This document shows positions 9,668 to 18,618 of a stretch of 64,000 bases of DNA, piece by piece (position 1 is the first letter of the stretch; each line of letters opens with the position of its first letter). The position numbers and the translations under genes were made by a program. The DNA comes from Alkalibacterium kapii (GTDB lineage: Bacteria > Bacillota > Bacilli > Lactobacillales > Carnobacteriaceae_A), in contig NZ_BJUY01000001.1 of the NCBI RefSeq assembly GCF_007988865.1, forward strand, positions 140,913 through 204,912. Direction: 5' to 3'. Under the pieces are notes generated by a model. The model made no database searches. It worked only from the letters and a program-made list of their open reading frames with translations, and had not been told where the DNA came from.

Positions 9668-10669
9668 TCAATTTGTACTTTCATCAGCAAGTGAGATTTT
9701 ACTGAAGGTTGATTTCAAAGACGTTTTTGCCTTATCAATCAGAACACGTCCTGTTTTTTCATTTGAAACCAGATCTTGTCCAATGATCTTAACTTCAGTT
9801 TCAAGGGTAACACCATCTTTTTCAAGGATCACTTCTTTGATATGTTCAATCAATTCGATATAATCTGTCGCTGTGGCGTTATCGATATTCACAATGAATC
9901 CTGCATGTTTCATTGAGACCTGTGCGCCGCCCCATGTATAACCCTGAAGACCGGCATCTTGAATAAGCTTGCCTGTAAAGTAGCCTGTTGGACGTTTAAA
10001 GACAGAACCACAAGAGGGGTACTCGAGTGGCTGCTTGGATGTCCTTAAATAACTAAGTTCATCCATTTTAGCTTTGATTTCTTCTGGATCGCCAGCTTCT
10101 AATTCAAAAACGACCTCTAACGCAATATCATCGGTTTCCTGCATGATACTGTGTCTGTAATCAAAATCCATCTCCTCATTCGTCATTTCTTTGATTACAC
10201 CTTTTCGGGTCAGTAACGTGACTTGTTTGATCACTTCTTTGACCTCGCCTCCATAGGCACCGGCATTCATGTAAATGGCTCCCCCGACACTCCCCGGGAT
10301 ACCACAGGCAAACTCGAGCCCAGTAAGTTCTGCTTCTAATGCACGTTTACTGACTTCGATCAAAGGTGCACCGGTAAGCACACGGATGGTCTTGTCTTCG
10401 ATCGTGATTCGGTTCATATCAGTCAGAATAATCGTAGCTCCGCGAATACCACCGTCTTTGACGATCAAATTGCTGGCATTGCCTAAAATAGTTGTCGGCC
10501 AGTCATTTTCATTCAGCCATTTCATTAAAGCTTGAACTTCTTCTTTACTTTTAGGGAATATCAAAGCATCAGCAGGTCCACCTGTTCGGGTATAGGTATA
10601 CTTTGATAAGGGTTCATCAATTTTTATATTAGCATCTGGAAATGCCTTTACTAGATCTTTTATAGTCAT
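9668..10669 (-). CDS. murB: UDP-N-acetylenolpyruvoylglucosamine reductase
   Basis: A 333-aa FAD enzyme reducing UDP-GlcNAc-enolpyruvate to UDP-MurNAc in peptidoglycan precursor synthesis. The FAD region YTRTGGPADA, GNASNLIVKDGG, the substrate segment GIPGSVGGAIYMNAGAYGGE and the proton-donor serine in PSCGSVFKRP are all present. ATG at 10669 is preferred because the protein then starts like other MurB (MTIKDLVKAFPD). The 24 extra upstream codons are not family-like. The C-terminus runs about 33 residues past the usual end (after IIGQDL), with a lysine/serine-rich tail. Confidence 0.95.
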   Translation of the reverse strand: MTIKDLVKAFPDANIKIDEPLSKYTYTRTGGPADALIFPKSKEEVQALMKWLNENDWPTTILGNASNLIVKDGGIRGATIILTDMNRITIEDKTIRVLTGAPLIEVSKRALEAELTGLEFACGIPGSVGGAIYMNAGAYGGEVKEVIKQVTLLTRKGVIKEMTNEEMDFDYRHSIMQETDDIALEVVFELEAGDPEEIKAKMDELSYLRTSKQPLEYPSCGSVFKRPTGYFTGKLIQDAGLQGYTWGGAQVSMKHAGFIVNIDNATATDYIELIEHIKEVILEKDGVTLETEVKIIGQDLVSNEKTGRVLIDKAKTSLKSTFSKISLADESTN

Positions 10670-10870
10670 CGATTCAGTGATTCCTCTCATTTTAAATGGT
10701 TGCTTTATATTCATTATATTATTCTTAGTTAAAATAAGCATATTCAGTTTAACATTATTATAGGTAATTGTGTAGAAATATCAATCAATTGTCACTTTAT
10801 AGACACTCAACCGTTTTCGCTTACTAAACCTTTTTGGAATTATCTCCGTCAAAACAAAAATGTGTGTAGC

Positions 10871-10899
10871 TTGCTTTTCAGTTCCCGGTTATCTATAAT
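10871..10899 (+). promoter_or_regulatory. Sigma-A promoter of the riboswitch-ATPase transcript
   Basis: TTGCTT (10871-10876) and TATAAT (10894-10899) are separated by 17 bp. Transcription would start near 10906, just before the riboswitch fold. Confidence 0.65.
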
Positions 10900-10921
10900 T
10901 AATTTGACTTTTAAATTTATT

Positions 10922-11050
10922 ATGCGGGAGTAACTTGCAGGCGAACCTGTTGCAGTGCCACCATCCGTAGACTGATCATCTGCTGGTGCTGTATTAAATA
11001 GTGAGACGCATACGGGACAGTCATCACTTATTCCGTATGTGTCTTTTTTT
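10922..11050 (+). ncRNA. yybP-ykoY family (Mn2+) riboswitch with intrinsic terminator
   Basis: The leader carries the hallmark GGGAGTA near its 5' end (10926-10932), a CAGG/CCTG hairpin (10937-10949), a CTGCTGG segment and GTGAGACGC at the aptamer 3' end. GAGAC then merges into a terminator: AGACGCATACGG (11013-11024) pairs with CCGTATGTGTCT, followed by seven T. Overlap of the aptamer 3' strand with the terminator stem suits a transcriptional ON switch: metal binding holds the P1 strand and blocks termination. Known members sense Mn2+ and often precede P-type ATPases of this kind. An extra pairing is reported in the findings. Confidence 0.85.
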
Positions 11051-11082
11051 CTTACTCCCCATAGAACAGAAAGGATAAAACA

Positions 11083-13716
11083 ATGAATTATTATCAGGAG
11101 ACGAAAGATAAGGTACTTGAAGCCGTAGACACTTCCAGGGAGGGTTTGAGCCAGTCTGAAGCTGAAAAGCGTCTGGAAGAACAGGGATACAATGAGATTA
11201 CTCGAAAAGAGAAACGTTCGGTTTTTTCTTTGTTCATCGAATCGTTCAAAGATCCAATGGTCATCGTGTTACTCATTGTGGCTATTGTCCAAGTCATGAT
11301 TGGCGAATGGATCGAGTCGCTCATTATTTTTGTAGTATTGATCCTCAATGCGATTTTGAGTGTGGTTCAGACAAAAAAAGCAGAAGATTCGCTTGAATCA
11401 TTGGAAAAAATGTCGGCCCCTACTGCTGACGTTTACCGAGATGGAAAACAAAAAGAAATCGAATCGAAAAACTTAGTTGCAGGTGATATCGTTGTTCTTG
11501 AATCTGGAGACAACATTCCTGCAGACGGTCGTCTGATCGAAGCCGAATCTCTGCAGGTAGAAGAAGGCGCCTTGACTGGAGAGTCAGTGCCCAGCCAAAA
11601 GTCAGTTGAACCCTTAGAAGGAGAGACCCCTTTAGGCGACCGCGTTAATATGGTTTACAGCAGTACCATGGTCACAGCAGGTCGAGGTGTCATGGTGGTT
11701 ACTTCAACAGGCGAAAAAACTGAAATGGGTAAAGTGGCAGAACTTGTCCAAAACGCTTCTGCCAAACAGACTCCACTCCAGAGAAAACTAGCTGATTTCA
11801 GTAAAAAACTGGGTATCGCTATTCTTCTGTTATCTGTTCTGATATTTGGTATTCAAGCTGCCCGTATATTTTTAGGTGGTATGGAAGATGTGACAGTCCC
11901 ACTGCTTAATGCCTTCATGTTTGCTGTCGCTGTCGCTGTTGCCGCTATTCCAGAAGCTCTCCAGTCGATCGTCACCATCGTTTTATCTGTCGGTACAAAT
12001 AAAATGGCGAAACAACATGCCATAATCAGACAACTGCCAGCTGTTGAAACACTTGGATCGACCAGTGTCATCTGTACAGATAAAACGGGAACACTGACTC
12101 AAAATAAGATGACAGTTGTTGATGATTATATTCCAAACGGAGAATCCAATCTCTTTTCAGGCGACAGCAGCTCCTGGAGCGAATCAGAGAAAATACTGAT
12201 GCAGATCGCTGTTTTGACCAACGACTCAACCATCAATGATAAGGGCGAATCAAGCGGTGATCCTACGGAAGTTGCGCTCATAGCTTATAGTAATAAACAG
12301 GATCTTCCTTATGAATCAGTAAGAGATAAGTATCCAAGACTTGCTGAACTCCCCTTTGACTCAAGCCGTAAGCGTATGTCGACAGTTCATGAAATCGATG
12401 GCGAAAAACGTCTTTTGACTAAAGGCGGTCCCGATGTTTTGTTCAGGTTGTGTAACAGAGTGAAAATGAATGGTGAAGTCGTTGATCTGACAGAAGAACG
12501 TTTAGAAGAGCTGAAACAGAAGAATGAAGACTTTTCCGATCAGGCTATGCGCGTCCTTGCTTTTGCCTACAAGCCGATCGACTCAACGGAAGTCAGTATT
12601 GAAGATGAAAATGATTTAATCTTTATTGGTCTTTTAGCTATGATCGATCCGCCTCGCGAAGCTGTTTACCATGCTGTAGAAGATGCTGCTAACGCAGGTG
12701 TCCGTACAGTTATGATCACTGGAGACCATAAAACAACAGCACGTGCGATCGGCCGTGATTTAAATATATTCAAAGAGGGCGATCTGGCCTATACTGGACA
12801 AGAACTGGATGCCTTGTCTGAAGAAGAGCTGATGGAACAGCTTGAAGATATCAGCGTTTACGCTCGTGTTACTCCAGAAAATAAAATCAGAATCGTTACA
12901 GCTTGGGAAAATTATAACCAGATCACAGCAATGACCGGTGACGGGGTCAATGATGCTCCCGCATTGAAACAGGCAGATATCGGAATTGCTATGGGTAGTG
13001 GAACCGATGTGGCAAAAGATGCTTCAGCCATGATATTGACGGATGATAACTTTGTTTCTATCGTGCGTGCGATTTCAGTAGGCCGTACGATTTACAGCAA
13101 TATCAAAAAATCGATTGCTTACCTATTCTCAGGAAATCTGGGTGCCGTTTTGGCGATCATCTTTGCTTTAGTGGTAAACTGGGTCAACCCATTTACTGCC
13201 TTGCAGCTGCTGTTTATCAACTTGGTCAACGACTCCATGCCAGCTATTGCTTTAGGGCTTGAACCCGCAGAACCAGATGTCATGGACCAGAAACCGAGAG
13301 ATCCAGATGAATCTATTTTCTCTGGAAATACATTTAAAATCGTTGCTTTCCGTGGTGTATTAATAGCCATTGCGGTCATTATATCCCAATATATAGGATT
13401 ACAGACTTCAAATGAAATGAGTGTTGCTATGGCCTTTACAACACTTATCCTCTCACGTACGCTACAGGTATTCCCGGCGCGTTCAAACGTGGAAACAAGT
13501 GTTGGGGCTGGATTTTTCAGTAACAAATTCGTCCTTTTAGCTTTTGCTGCCTGTATGACCTTGTATGGTATAACATTGATTCCCGCTGTCAGAGGTATCT
13601 TTTCTATCCCCGCAGCCTTTGGTTTGACTGAATGGTCAATAGCTGCCGGCTTAGCTTTAGCTACCACAGTGATAATGGAATTAAAGAAAGTGGTTTTACC
13701 TTATAAACCTGAATAG
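11083..13716 (+). CDS. P2A-type cation-transporting ATPase (Mn2+/Ca2+ export)
   Basis: An 877-aa P-type ATPase. In order: N-terminal cation-ATPase domain, actuator TGES (165-168), membrane helix 4 with PEAL (290-293), phosphorylated D333 in DKTGTLT, nucleotide-binding domain with KGGPD, hinge TGDGVNDAPA, and a C-terminal membrane domain with NLVND. The family exports Ca2+ or Mn2+ from the cytosol at the plasma membrane. The Mn2+-type riboswitch in front favours Mn2+ efflux, as shown for the lactococcal and streptococcal homologues; this is inference here. AAAGGA lies ten bases before ATG. A terminator follows. Confidence 0.93.
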   Translation: MNYYQETKDKVLEAVDTSREGLSQSEAEKRLEEQGYNEITRKEKRSVFSLFIESFKDPMVIVLLIVAIVQVMIGEWIESLIIFVVLILNAILSVVQTKKAEDSLESLEKMSAPTADVYRDGKQKEIESKNLVAGDIVVLESGDNIPADGRLIEAESLQVEEGALTGESVPSQKSVEPLEGETPLGDRVNMVYSSTMVTAGRGVMVVTSTGEKTEMGKVAELVQNASAKQTPLQRKLADFSKKLGIAILLLSVLIFGIQAARIFLGGMEDVTVPLLNAFMFAVAVAVAAIPEALQSIVTIVLSVGTNKMAKQHAIIRQLPAVETLGSTSVICTDKTGTLTQNKMTVVDDYIPNGESNLFSGDSSSWSESEKILMQIAVLTNDSTINDKGESSGDPTEVALIAYSNKQDLPYESVRDKYPRLAELPFDSSRKRMSTVHEIDGEKRLLTKGGPDVLFRLCNRVKMNGEVVDLTEERLEELKQKNEDFSDQAMRVLAFAYKPIDSTEVSIEDENDLIFIGLLAMIDPPREAVYHAVEDAANAGVRTVMITGDHKTTARAIGRDLNIFKEGDLAYTGQELDALSEEELMEQLEDISVYARVTPENKIRIVTAWENYNQITAMTGDGVNDAPALKQADIGIAMGSGTDVAKDASAMILTDDNFVSIVRAISVGRTIYSNIKKSIAYLFSGNLGAVLAIIFALVVNWVNPFTALQLLFINLVNDSMPAIALGLEPAEPDVMDQKPRDPDESIFSGNTFKIVAFRGVLIAIAVIISQYIGLQTSNEMSVAMAFTTLILSRTLQVFPARSNVETSVGAGFFSNKFVLLAFAACMTLYGITLIPAVRGIFSIPAAFGLTEWSIAAGLALATTVIMELKKVVLPYKPE

Positions 13717-13726
13717 ACTCTAATTT

Positions 13727-13767
13727 TGTATGTGTGTAACCCTAAAAGGCTACGCACATACATTTTT
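13727..13767 (+). terminator. Terminator of the P-type ATPase
   Basis: TGTATGTGTG (13727-13736) pairs with the CGCACATACA strand ending near 13762, with GTA/TAC inside, followed by five T. Confidence 0.87.
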
Positions 13768-13846
13768 GTTATAATCAACTTGAAACTTTTTCTTTACGTG
13801 CTATACTGTAAAGACGAAATATAGAGAAATTAAAAGAGGGTTTTTT

Positions 13847-14377
13847 ATGAATTTCACAGCTATTGATTTTGAAACAGCTAATCGTCAGTCTCACAGTGCC
13901 TGTTCTGTTGCACTGACTGTGGTTAAAGACAGCAAAATCGTTGACGAATATTATACACTTATTAAACCAGAAACCTGGTTCAATCGCATGAACATTAATA
14001 TACATGGCATCACAGAAGCAGATGTTTTTGATGCCCCAAAATTTCCTGATGTCTGGAACGAAATGAAACAGTTCTTCACTCCTGATCAGTTAGTCGTTGC
14101 TCATAACATGCCTTTTGATAAGCGCATTTTGACTGGAACACTCCATTATTACGGTGTCGCCGCGCCGGGTTTTAAGACTTTATGTACTGTGCAGTCGTCC
14201 CGCTCATTGTTGAAAGGGAAAGGATTACCCAATCATAAGTTGAACACTGTTGCTGAATATTATGGTATTCCGTTAAATCATCACCACGCATTAGATGATT
14301 CGAGGGCCTCTGCCAGTATTTTGATCAACCAGGAAAATGAGTACGGTACATCTGCACTCAACCGGTTTATTAAATAA
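13847..14377 (+). CDS. DnaQ-like 3'-5' exonuclease (DEDDh)
   Basis: A 176-aa stand-alone exonuclease domain. ExoI is D7-F-E9-T, ExoII is the asparagine/aspartate segment HNMPFD (96-101), and ExoIII is HHALDDSRA near 152, carrying the DEDDh histidine and aspartate. These residues bind two metal ions, so the enzyme should be active on single-stranded DNA or RNA 3' ends. It is much shorter than PolC and has no polymerase or BRCT module. Proofreading, repair and RNA-trimming roles cannot be separated from sequence. It is monocistronic. Confidence 0.88.
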   Translation: MNFTAIDFETANRQSHSACSVALTVVKDSKIVDEYYTLIKPETWFNRMNINIHGITEADVFDAPKFPDVWNEMKQFFTPDQLVVAHNMPFDKRILTGTLHYYGVAAPGFKTLCTVQSSRSLLKGKGLPNHKLNTVAEYYGIPLNHHHALDDSRASASILINQENEYGTSALNRFIK

Positions 14378-14380
14378 GTT

Positions 14381-14420
14381 AAATAAAGAAGCCAGATGAG
14401 ATGCTCTGGCTTCTTTATTT
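14381..14420. terminator. Bidirectional terminator between exonuclease and GNAT genes
   Basis: A perfect 16-bp inverted repeat (14381-14396 with 14405-14420) around an 8-base loop, with A-run and T-run at its ends. It serves both convergent genes. Confidence 0.92.
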
Positions 14421-14939
14421 TTATATCATCTTGCTCATAAGACAAACATCCAAATAGCGTTCTTTGTCTTTAACACCACGTTCCATAACTGCTTCGAGTT
14501 TAAAGCCCAACTTTTCATAAAGATGACGCGCACGCTGATTGCGTTCCTGCACTTTTAATTCCAGTCTACCGAGTGTCTCTGTCTCTTCAGCCCATGACAG
14601 CAACTCCTCCATCATCATTTGACCGAGCCCCATTCCCCAATAGCTCTGGTCAATGACGATCCCTACTTCTCCAATATGTTTGATTTTCGGTTTCAAAGAA
14701 GCACTGATGGAGGCTATCCCAATGATTTCATTTTGTACCGAGGCTACGAACACAACATTATTTGAAGAATCGTAAATTAAATCGAGTTGTTTTTCTTGAT
14801 CCTTCAGGCTTAAGCTAAGGTCATCCGCCCCCTGGGTCAAGTAGCCTGTTTGAGTGGCTGTTTCATTTAATAAATCGATAATGGCCTCAGCATCACTTGG
14901 AATGGCTTCACGAATGATGCAGTCGATAGCTTCACTCAT
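14421..14939 (-). CDS. GNAT family N-acetyltransferase
   Basis: A 172-aa acetyl-CoA-dependent acetyltransferase. The acetyl-CoA-binding loop sits around residues 94-106 (QSYWGMGLGQMMM, a Q/R-x-x-G-x-G/A form), and NQRARHLYEKLGF is the typical C-terminal core. The substrate is unknown; it may be a protein N-terminus, a polyamine or a small amine. The start overlaps the tsaE stop by 4 bp, so the two are translationally coupled, although no functional link is evident. Confidence 0.88.
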   Translation of the reverse strand: MSEAIDCIIREAIPSDAEAIIDLLNETATQTGYLTQGADDLSLSLKDQEKQLDLIYDSSNNVVFVASVQNEIIGIASISASLKPKIKHIGEVGIVIDQSYWGMGLGQMMMEELLSWAEETETLGRLELKVQERNQRARHLYEKLGFKLEAVMERGVKDKERYLDVCLMSKMI

Positions 14940-15391
14940 TGTTTTAACTCCTTTAGGATCTCTTGATACGGTTCACCATGAGCTTCAATGATCAGTTCAC
15001 GTTTTCCTGAATCATTCAACACATTAAAACGAATCATTAGATAGTCTTTTGGGAGCTCTTCTTTCATAAATGATCCCCACTCAACGACGCTTACACCTTT
15101 TCCATAAAAATATTCTTCTAAACCAAGATCCTCATTTTCTGCATGTTCAAGCCGGTAGAGATCCATATGATACAAAGGCAGGCGACCTTCTGTATATTCT
15201 CTGATCAGAGTATAAGTCGGGCTTTTTATGATTCTCTGTATACCCAGCCCCTTAGCGATGCCTTTTGTAAAAGCCGTTTTCCCCGCACCAAGCTGGCCTT
15301 CCAGCAATATGGTCATCGATGGCTTTAAGTAACCGGCGATCTTTACAGCTAGTTGTTTCGTTTCCAGCTCATTATTTGTAATGATTTGCAT
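14936..15391 (-). CDS. tsaE: tRNA threonylcarbamoyladenosine biosynthesis ATPase TsaE
   Basis: A 151-aa P-loop ATPase needed for t6A37 modification of ANN-decoding tRNAs. The Walker A motif GQLGAGKTA is at residues 32-40. HMDLYRLEH and the GVSVVEWG segment are typical of TsaE. It works with TsaD and TsaB, which lie 31 kb away in this window rather than adjacent as in Bacillus. Confidence 0.95.
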   Translation of the reverse strand: MQIITNNELETKQLAVKIAGYLKPSMTILLEGQLGAGKTAFTKGIAKGLGIQRIIKSPTYTLIREYTEGRLPLYHMDLYRLEHAENEDLGLEEYFYGKGVSVVEWGSFMKEELPKDYLMIRFNVLNDSGKRELIIEAHGEPYQEILKELKQ

Positions 15392-15550
15392 AAAATCCCT
15401 TCTTTACTTTTTACTAATCATCATCCTATCACATTCTTCTACAAAAAACACCTCTAATTGCAGGTAGAAACGGTCGTCCATACCAGCACATGATATCGAC
15501 AGAACCAGGAATTTTAGTTATACTTGACTTTAGAAACAGGAGGTATTTGA

Positions 15551-16189
15551 ATGATTCAAGTAAAGCAAATCGAAACAGGAAGTATTCAGGAAAACTGTTA
15601 TATCGTATATAAAAAAAATGAAGCCCTGATTATAGATCCCGGCAACAATAAAGAAAAAATCTTATCTGAAATAGAAGTTCTTGATGTTATGCCCAAAGCT
15701 ATTTTACTCACTCATACCCATTACGATCATATCGGTGCCCTGGAAGTTTTGCGTCAAAGTTACAATGTCCCCGTTTACGTGGGAAAACAGGAAAAAAACT
15801 GGCTAAGCAACCCACAATTGAATCTTTCCAGTTACAGTGATCATGAGATTATTGCAAAACCTGCCGAGTTTATTTTTGAAGTGCCATCCACAATAAAAAT
15901 TGGTCTCTTTTCTTTTAAAGTTGTTCACACACCTGGTCATTCTCCCGGAAGTGTCAGCTTTATTTTTGAAGAAGGAGAATGTGTCTTTTCAGGTGACGCT
16001 TTATTTAAAGGCAGTATTGGACGGACAGACCTTCCAGGAAGCGAACCAGAGAAGCTTATACCGGCGGTCGAAGAAAACATTCTGAGTCTGCCTGACCACT
16101 ACATTGTCTATCCGGGTCATCTCGCTTCAACGACTATACTGCATGAAAAACAGTCGAACCCCTTTTTTAAAAATGGAAAGGTGAGATAA
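15551..16189 (+). CDS. MBL-fold hydrolase (YqgX / glyoxalase II-like)
   Basis: A 212-aa metallo-beta-lactamase-fold hydrolase. The zinc-binding HTHYDHIG gives H55, H57, D59 and H60; other ligands are in HTPGHSPGS, FSGDALF and GHLAS. The size fits the short YqgX group of Firmicutes. Thioester hydrolysis is the usual guess for this group, but the substrate is not established. A strong AGGAGG precedes ATG. The next gene starts one base after its stop. Confidence 0.88.
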   Translation: MIQVKQIETGSIQENCYIVYKKNEALIIDPGNNKEKILSEIEVLDVMPKAILLTHTHYDHIGALEVLRQSYNVPVYVGKQEKNWLSNPQLNLSSYSDHEIIAKPAEFIFEVPSTIKIGLFSFKVVHTPGHSPGSVSFIFEEGECVFSGDALFKGSIGRTDLPGSEPEKLIPAVEENILSLPDHYIVYPGHLASTTILHEKQSNPFFKNGKVR

Positions 16190-16190
16190 A

Positions 16191-17159
16191 ATGAAACGAA
16201 TCTTACTTTTGCATACGGGAGGGACTATATCCATGAGTACCGATCAGCGAACGGGGGCTGTGAAACCAAGCGATGAACACCCTCTGCATCAGTACAGCCA
16301 ATTGTTTGAAGAAAATATTGAAATCATTGAAGAGGATATTTTAGAGCTCCCGTCTCCTCACGTTACATCAGCAGATATGCTGAAAGTCAAAAAAAGGCTG
16401 GCCAAAGCTATTTGCAGCAAACAATTTGACGGTGCCGTGATCACTCACGGTACGGATACACTTGAAGAAACGGCTTATTTTTTGGACTTGACCTTGGATT
16501 CAACTTTCCCAATAGTCTTAACGGGGGCTATGCGTCCGATAGACGAGATTGGTTCCGATGGGGTAAGGAATCTGCAAAGTGCCATCTGGACCGCACTTTC
16601 TGAAGAATCAGTGGATAAAGGTGTCCTAGTCGTCATGAACGAAGAAATACATTCTGCGCGTTACGTGACCAAAACGCATACGACGAACGTAGCAACATTC
16701 AGAACGCCAACGTTTGGGCCTATTGGGATCGTCTCAAAAAATAATGTGCGCTTTTTTCAAAAACTTGTTTTCGAAGAAACATATGATGTCAACGCGGTTA
16801 CCAAAAACGTTGCTTTGCTTAAAGCTTATACCGGGATGGACAGTACACTTTTTTATGCTCTTGATGATGCAAATATTGATGGTCTTGTCATCGAAGCACT
16901 TGGTGCTGGTAATATGCCCCCTGCAACGCTCCCGGGAATTAAAAAACTTTTAGATAAAGATATTCCAATAGTTATCACGTCCCGGGCGTTCAATGGGATC
17001 GCACAAGATATTTATGCCTATAAAGGCGGCGGCAAGCACTTGAAAAAACTGGGAGCTGTATATGCGCCTGGGCTAACTGGAATAAAAGCCCGCATCAAGC
17101 TGCAAGTTCTACTTGAGCAAAATAGTTATCTCGAATTGATCAAAACACATTTCAATTAA
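16191..17159 (+). CDS. ansA: Type I L-asparaginase
   Basis: A 322-aa asparaginase. The first catalytic threonine is T12 in TGGTIS (9-14); the second triad is in HGTDTLEET (T88, D89). There is no signal peptide, so this is a cytosolic type I enzyme turning asparagine into aspartate and ammonia. It is coupled to the MBL hydrolase gene (1-bp gap, AAAGGTGAG inside the upstream gene). Confidence 0.93.
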   Translation: MKRILLLHTGGTISMSTDQRTGAVKPSDEHPLHQYSQLFEENIEIIEEDILELPSPHVTSADMLKVKKRLAKAICSKQFDGAVITHGTDTLEETAYFLDLTLDSTFPIVLTGAMRPIDEIGSDGVRNLQSAIWTALSEESVDKGVLVVMNEEIHSARYVTKTHTTNVATFRTPTFGPIGIVSKNNVRFFQKLVFEETYDVNAVTKNVALLKAYTGMDSTLFYALDDANIDGLVIEALGAGNMPPATLPGIKKLLDKDIPIVITSRAFNGIAQDIYAYKGGGKHLKKLGAVYAPGLTGIKARIKLQVLLEQNSYLELIKTHFN

Positions 17160-17168
17160 ATCGAATTA

Positions 17169-17203
17169 GAAAAAGCAGCTCAAAATTATGAGCTGCTTTT
17201 TTC
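17169..17203. terminator. Bidirectional terminator between ansA and scrB
   Basis: AAAAGCAGCTCA (17171-17182) is perfectly complementary to TGAGCTGCTTTT (17189-17200), with A-run and T-run flanks. Confidence 0.92.
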
Positions 17204-18600
17204 TATAATTTAATTGTTTTTTCAAGTTCAAAAATCATGAATTGAGAAAGATTACTCAACCAGTCTTTATTCAACCATGTCCATGAATCCGTTCGTTCAT
17301 TATTGAAATATCGCAGCGAAAATACCTCTCGTCCATCATTTAAAAAAACTTCCATAGCTGAATCTTCTAAAAATAACTGAAGGGAGGATAGTGTTTCTTT
17401 CAAATATACCGTCCGTGTTTCACGAGTTGAATCCAGCCAGTTCGTTCTTTCAATTGTGAACTTTCTTTCTGAGGCTTCATAACGAAGATCTATTTCATTA
17501 CGCAAAGTCCAAGTGAATGAAGATGCACAAGTATCCCACTTACACGTGATCTCCTGTTCTGATGTCGTAAATAAAACATTGTCTTTTTTAGAAATATCTT
17601 TCAACATATCATATGATTGAATACGCAATTTTTTCAATTCATCAACAGGCTTTTGAATCAATTGATTCTTGACGAACATGATTTCTCTTGGCAATGACAA
17701 GTGGTGAATCCAACCATCTTTAACCGTCGGAACTGCCGCTTCTTGCTTCGGAGGCATGGCTCCCATCCATCCAAACACAAGGGTTCTTCCTTGGTCATCT
17801 TCAAACGATTGAGGGGCATAAAATTCAAAGCCTCTATCCATTTCATTAAATTCTTTTATCTCAGGAGTGAACCTACCATTCTCAAAGTGGCCTAACATAT
17901 ACCCCGTCTGGAATATATTTTGATATAATGTACCCTTTGCTTCTATTCCTTGAGGAGAAAAGACAAAAACATCTTTCTTATTTAATCTCAAAAGATCAGG
18001 ACATTCCCACATGTAACCGAAATCTGATGGCTCATCAGTAAGTTCTCCTTGAAAATCCCAGCTCAGAAGATCTTTAGAACTGTATATTATAGCGGTTCCT
18101 TTCAGGTCTTGTGTTTGGGCACCTAACACCATCCAATAAGACTCATTGCCCTTCCAGACCTTGGGATCTCTTACATGGGCTGTATAGTCTCCTGGGTGTT
18201 CAAACAGTGGCCCATGCTTTTCAAAATGTATACCATCTTTTGAAACAGCAAGACATTGGTAGCTTTCTCGTTCTCCCTGAGCTTTTTTTACATTTCCTGT
18301 ATAGAAAATGTAAAGTTTGCCGTCTTTTTCAATGGCGCTTCCTGAATAACAGCCATTTTTATCATACCAGTTGTCTGGACTCAAAGCGGGCTTTAGATAA
18401 GACCAGTTAACAAGGTCATCTGAAACAGCGTGACCCCAATGTTTGTTTTCATGTGTAGTCCCCTCTGGATTCCACTGAAAGAAAACATGGTATTTATCCT
18501 TAAAATATATCAGCCCATTTGGATCGTTGATCAGTCCTTTTTGAGCACGTATGTGATAGTTAATAGTATGATCATCAACTATTTTATTTTTTTCCAACAA
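17203..18600 (-). CDS. scrB: Sucrose-6-phosphate hydrolase (GH32)
   Basis: A 465-aa cytosolic beta-fructofuranosidase hydrolysing sucrose 6-phosphate to glucose 6-phosphate and fructose. The GH32 nucleophile is D26 in NDPNG (25-29), the transition-state stabiliser is in RDPKVW (about 145), and the acid/base glutamate is in WECPDLL (about 199). FYAPQSF and a C-terminal beta-sandwich complete the family pattern. There is no signal peptide. The start is a TTG (18600, or the next TTG at 18597) behind GGAGGG. It directly follows the sucrose PTS gene. Confidence 0.95.
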   Translation of the reverse strand: MLEKNKIVDDHTINYHIRAQKGLINDPNGLIYFKDKYHVFFQWNPEGTTHENKHWGHAVSDDLVNWSYLKPALSPDNWYDKNGCYSGSAIEKDGKLYIFYTGNVKKAQGERESYQCLAVSKDGIHFEKHGPLFEHPGDYTAHVRDPKVWKGNESYWMVLGAQTQDLKGTAIIYSSKDLLSWDFQGELTDEPSDFGYMWECPDLLRLNKKDVFVFSPQGIEAKGTLYQNIFQTGYMLGHFENGRFTPEIKEFNEMDRGFEFYAPQSFEDDQGRTLVFGWMGAMPPKQEAAVPTVKDGWIHHLSLPREIMFVKNQLIQKPVDELKKLRIQSYDMLKDISKKDNVLFTTSEQEITCKWDTCASSFTWTLRNEIDLRYEASERKFTIERTNWLDSTRETRTVYLKETLSSLQLFLEDSAMEVFLNDGREVFSLRYFNNERTDSWTWLNKDWLSNLSQFMIFELEKTIKL

Positions 18601-18618
18601 TAGTTCCCTCCAAAATCT

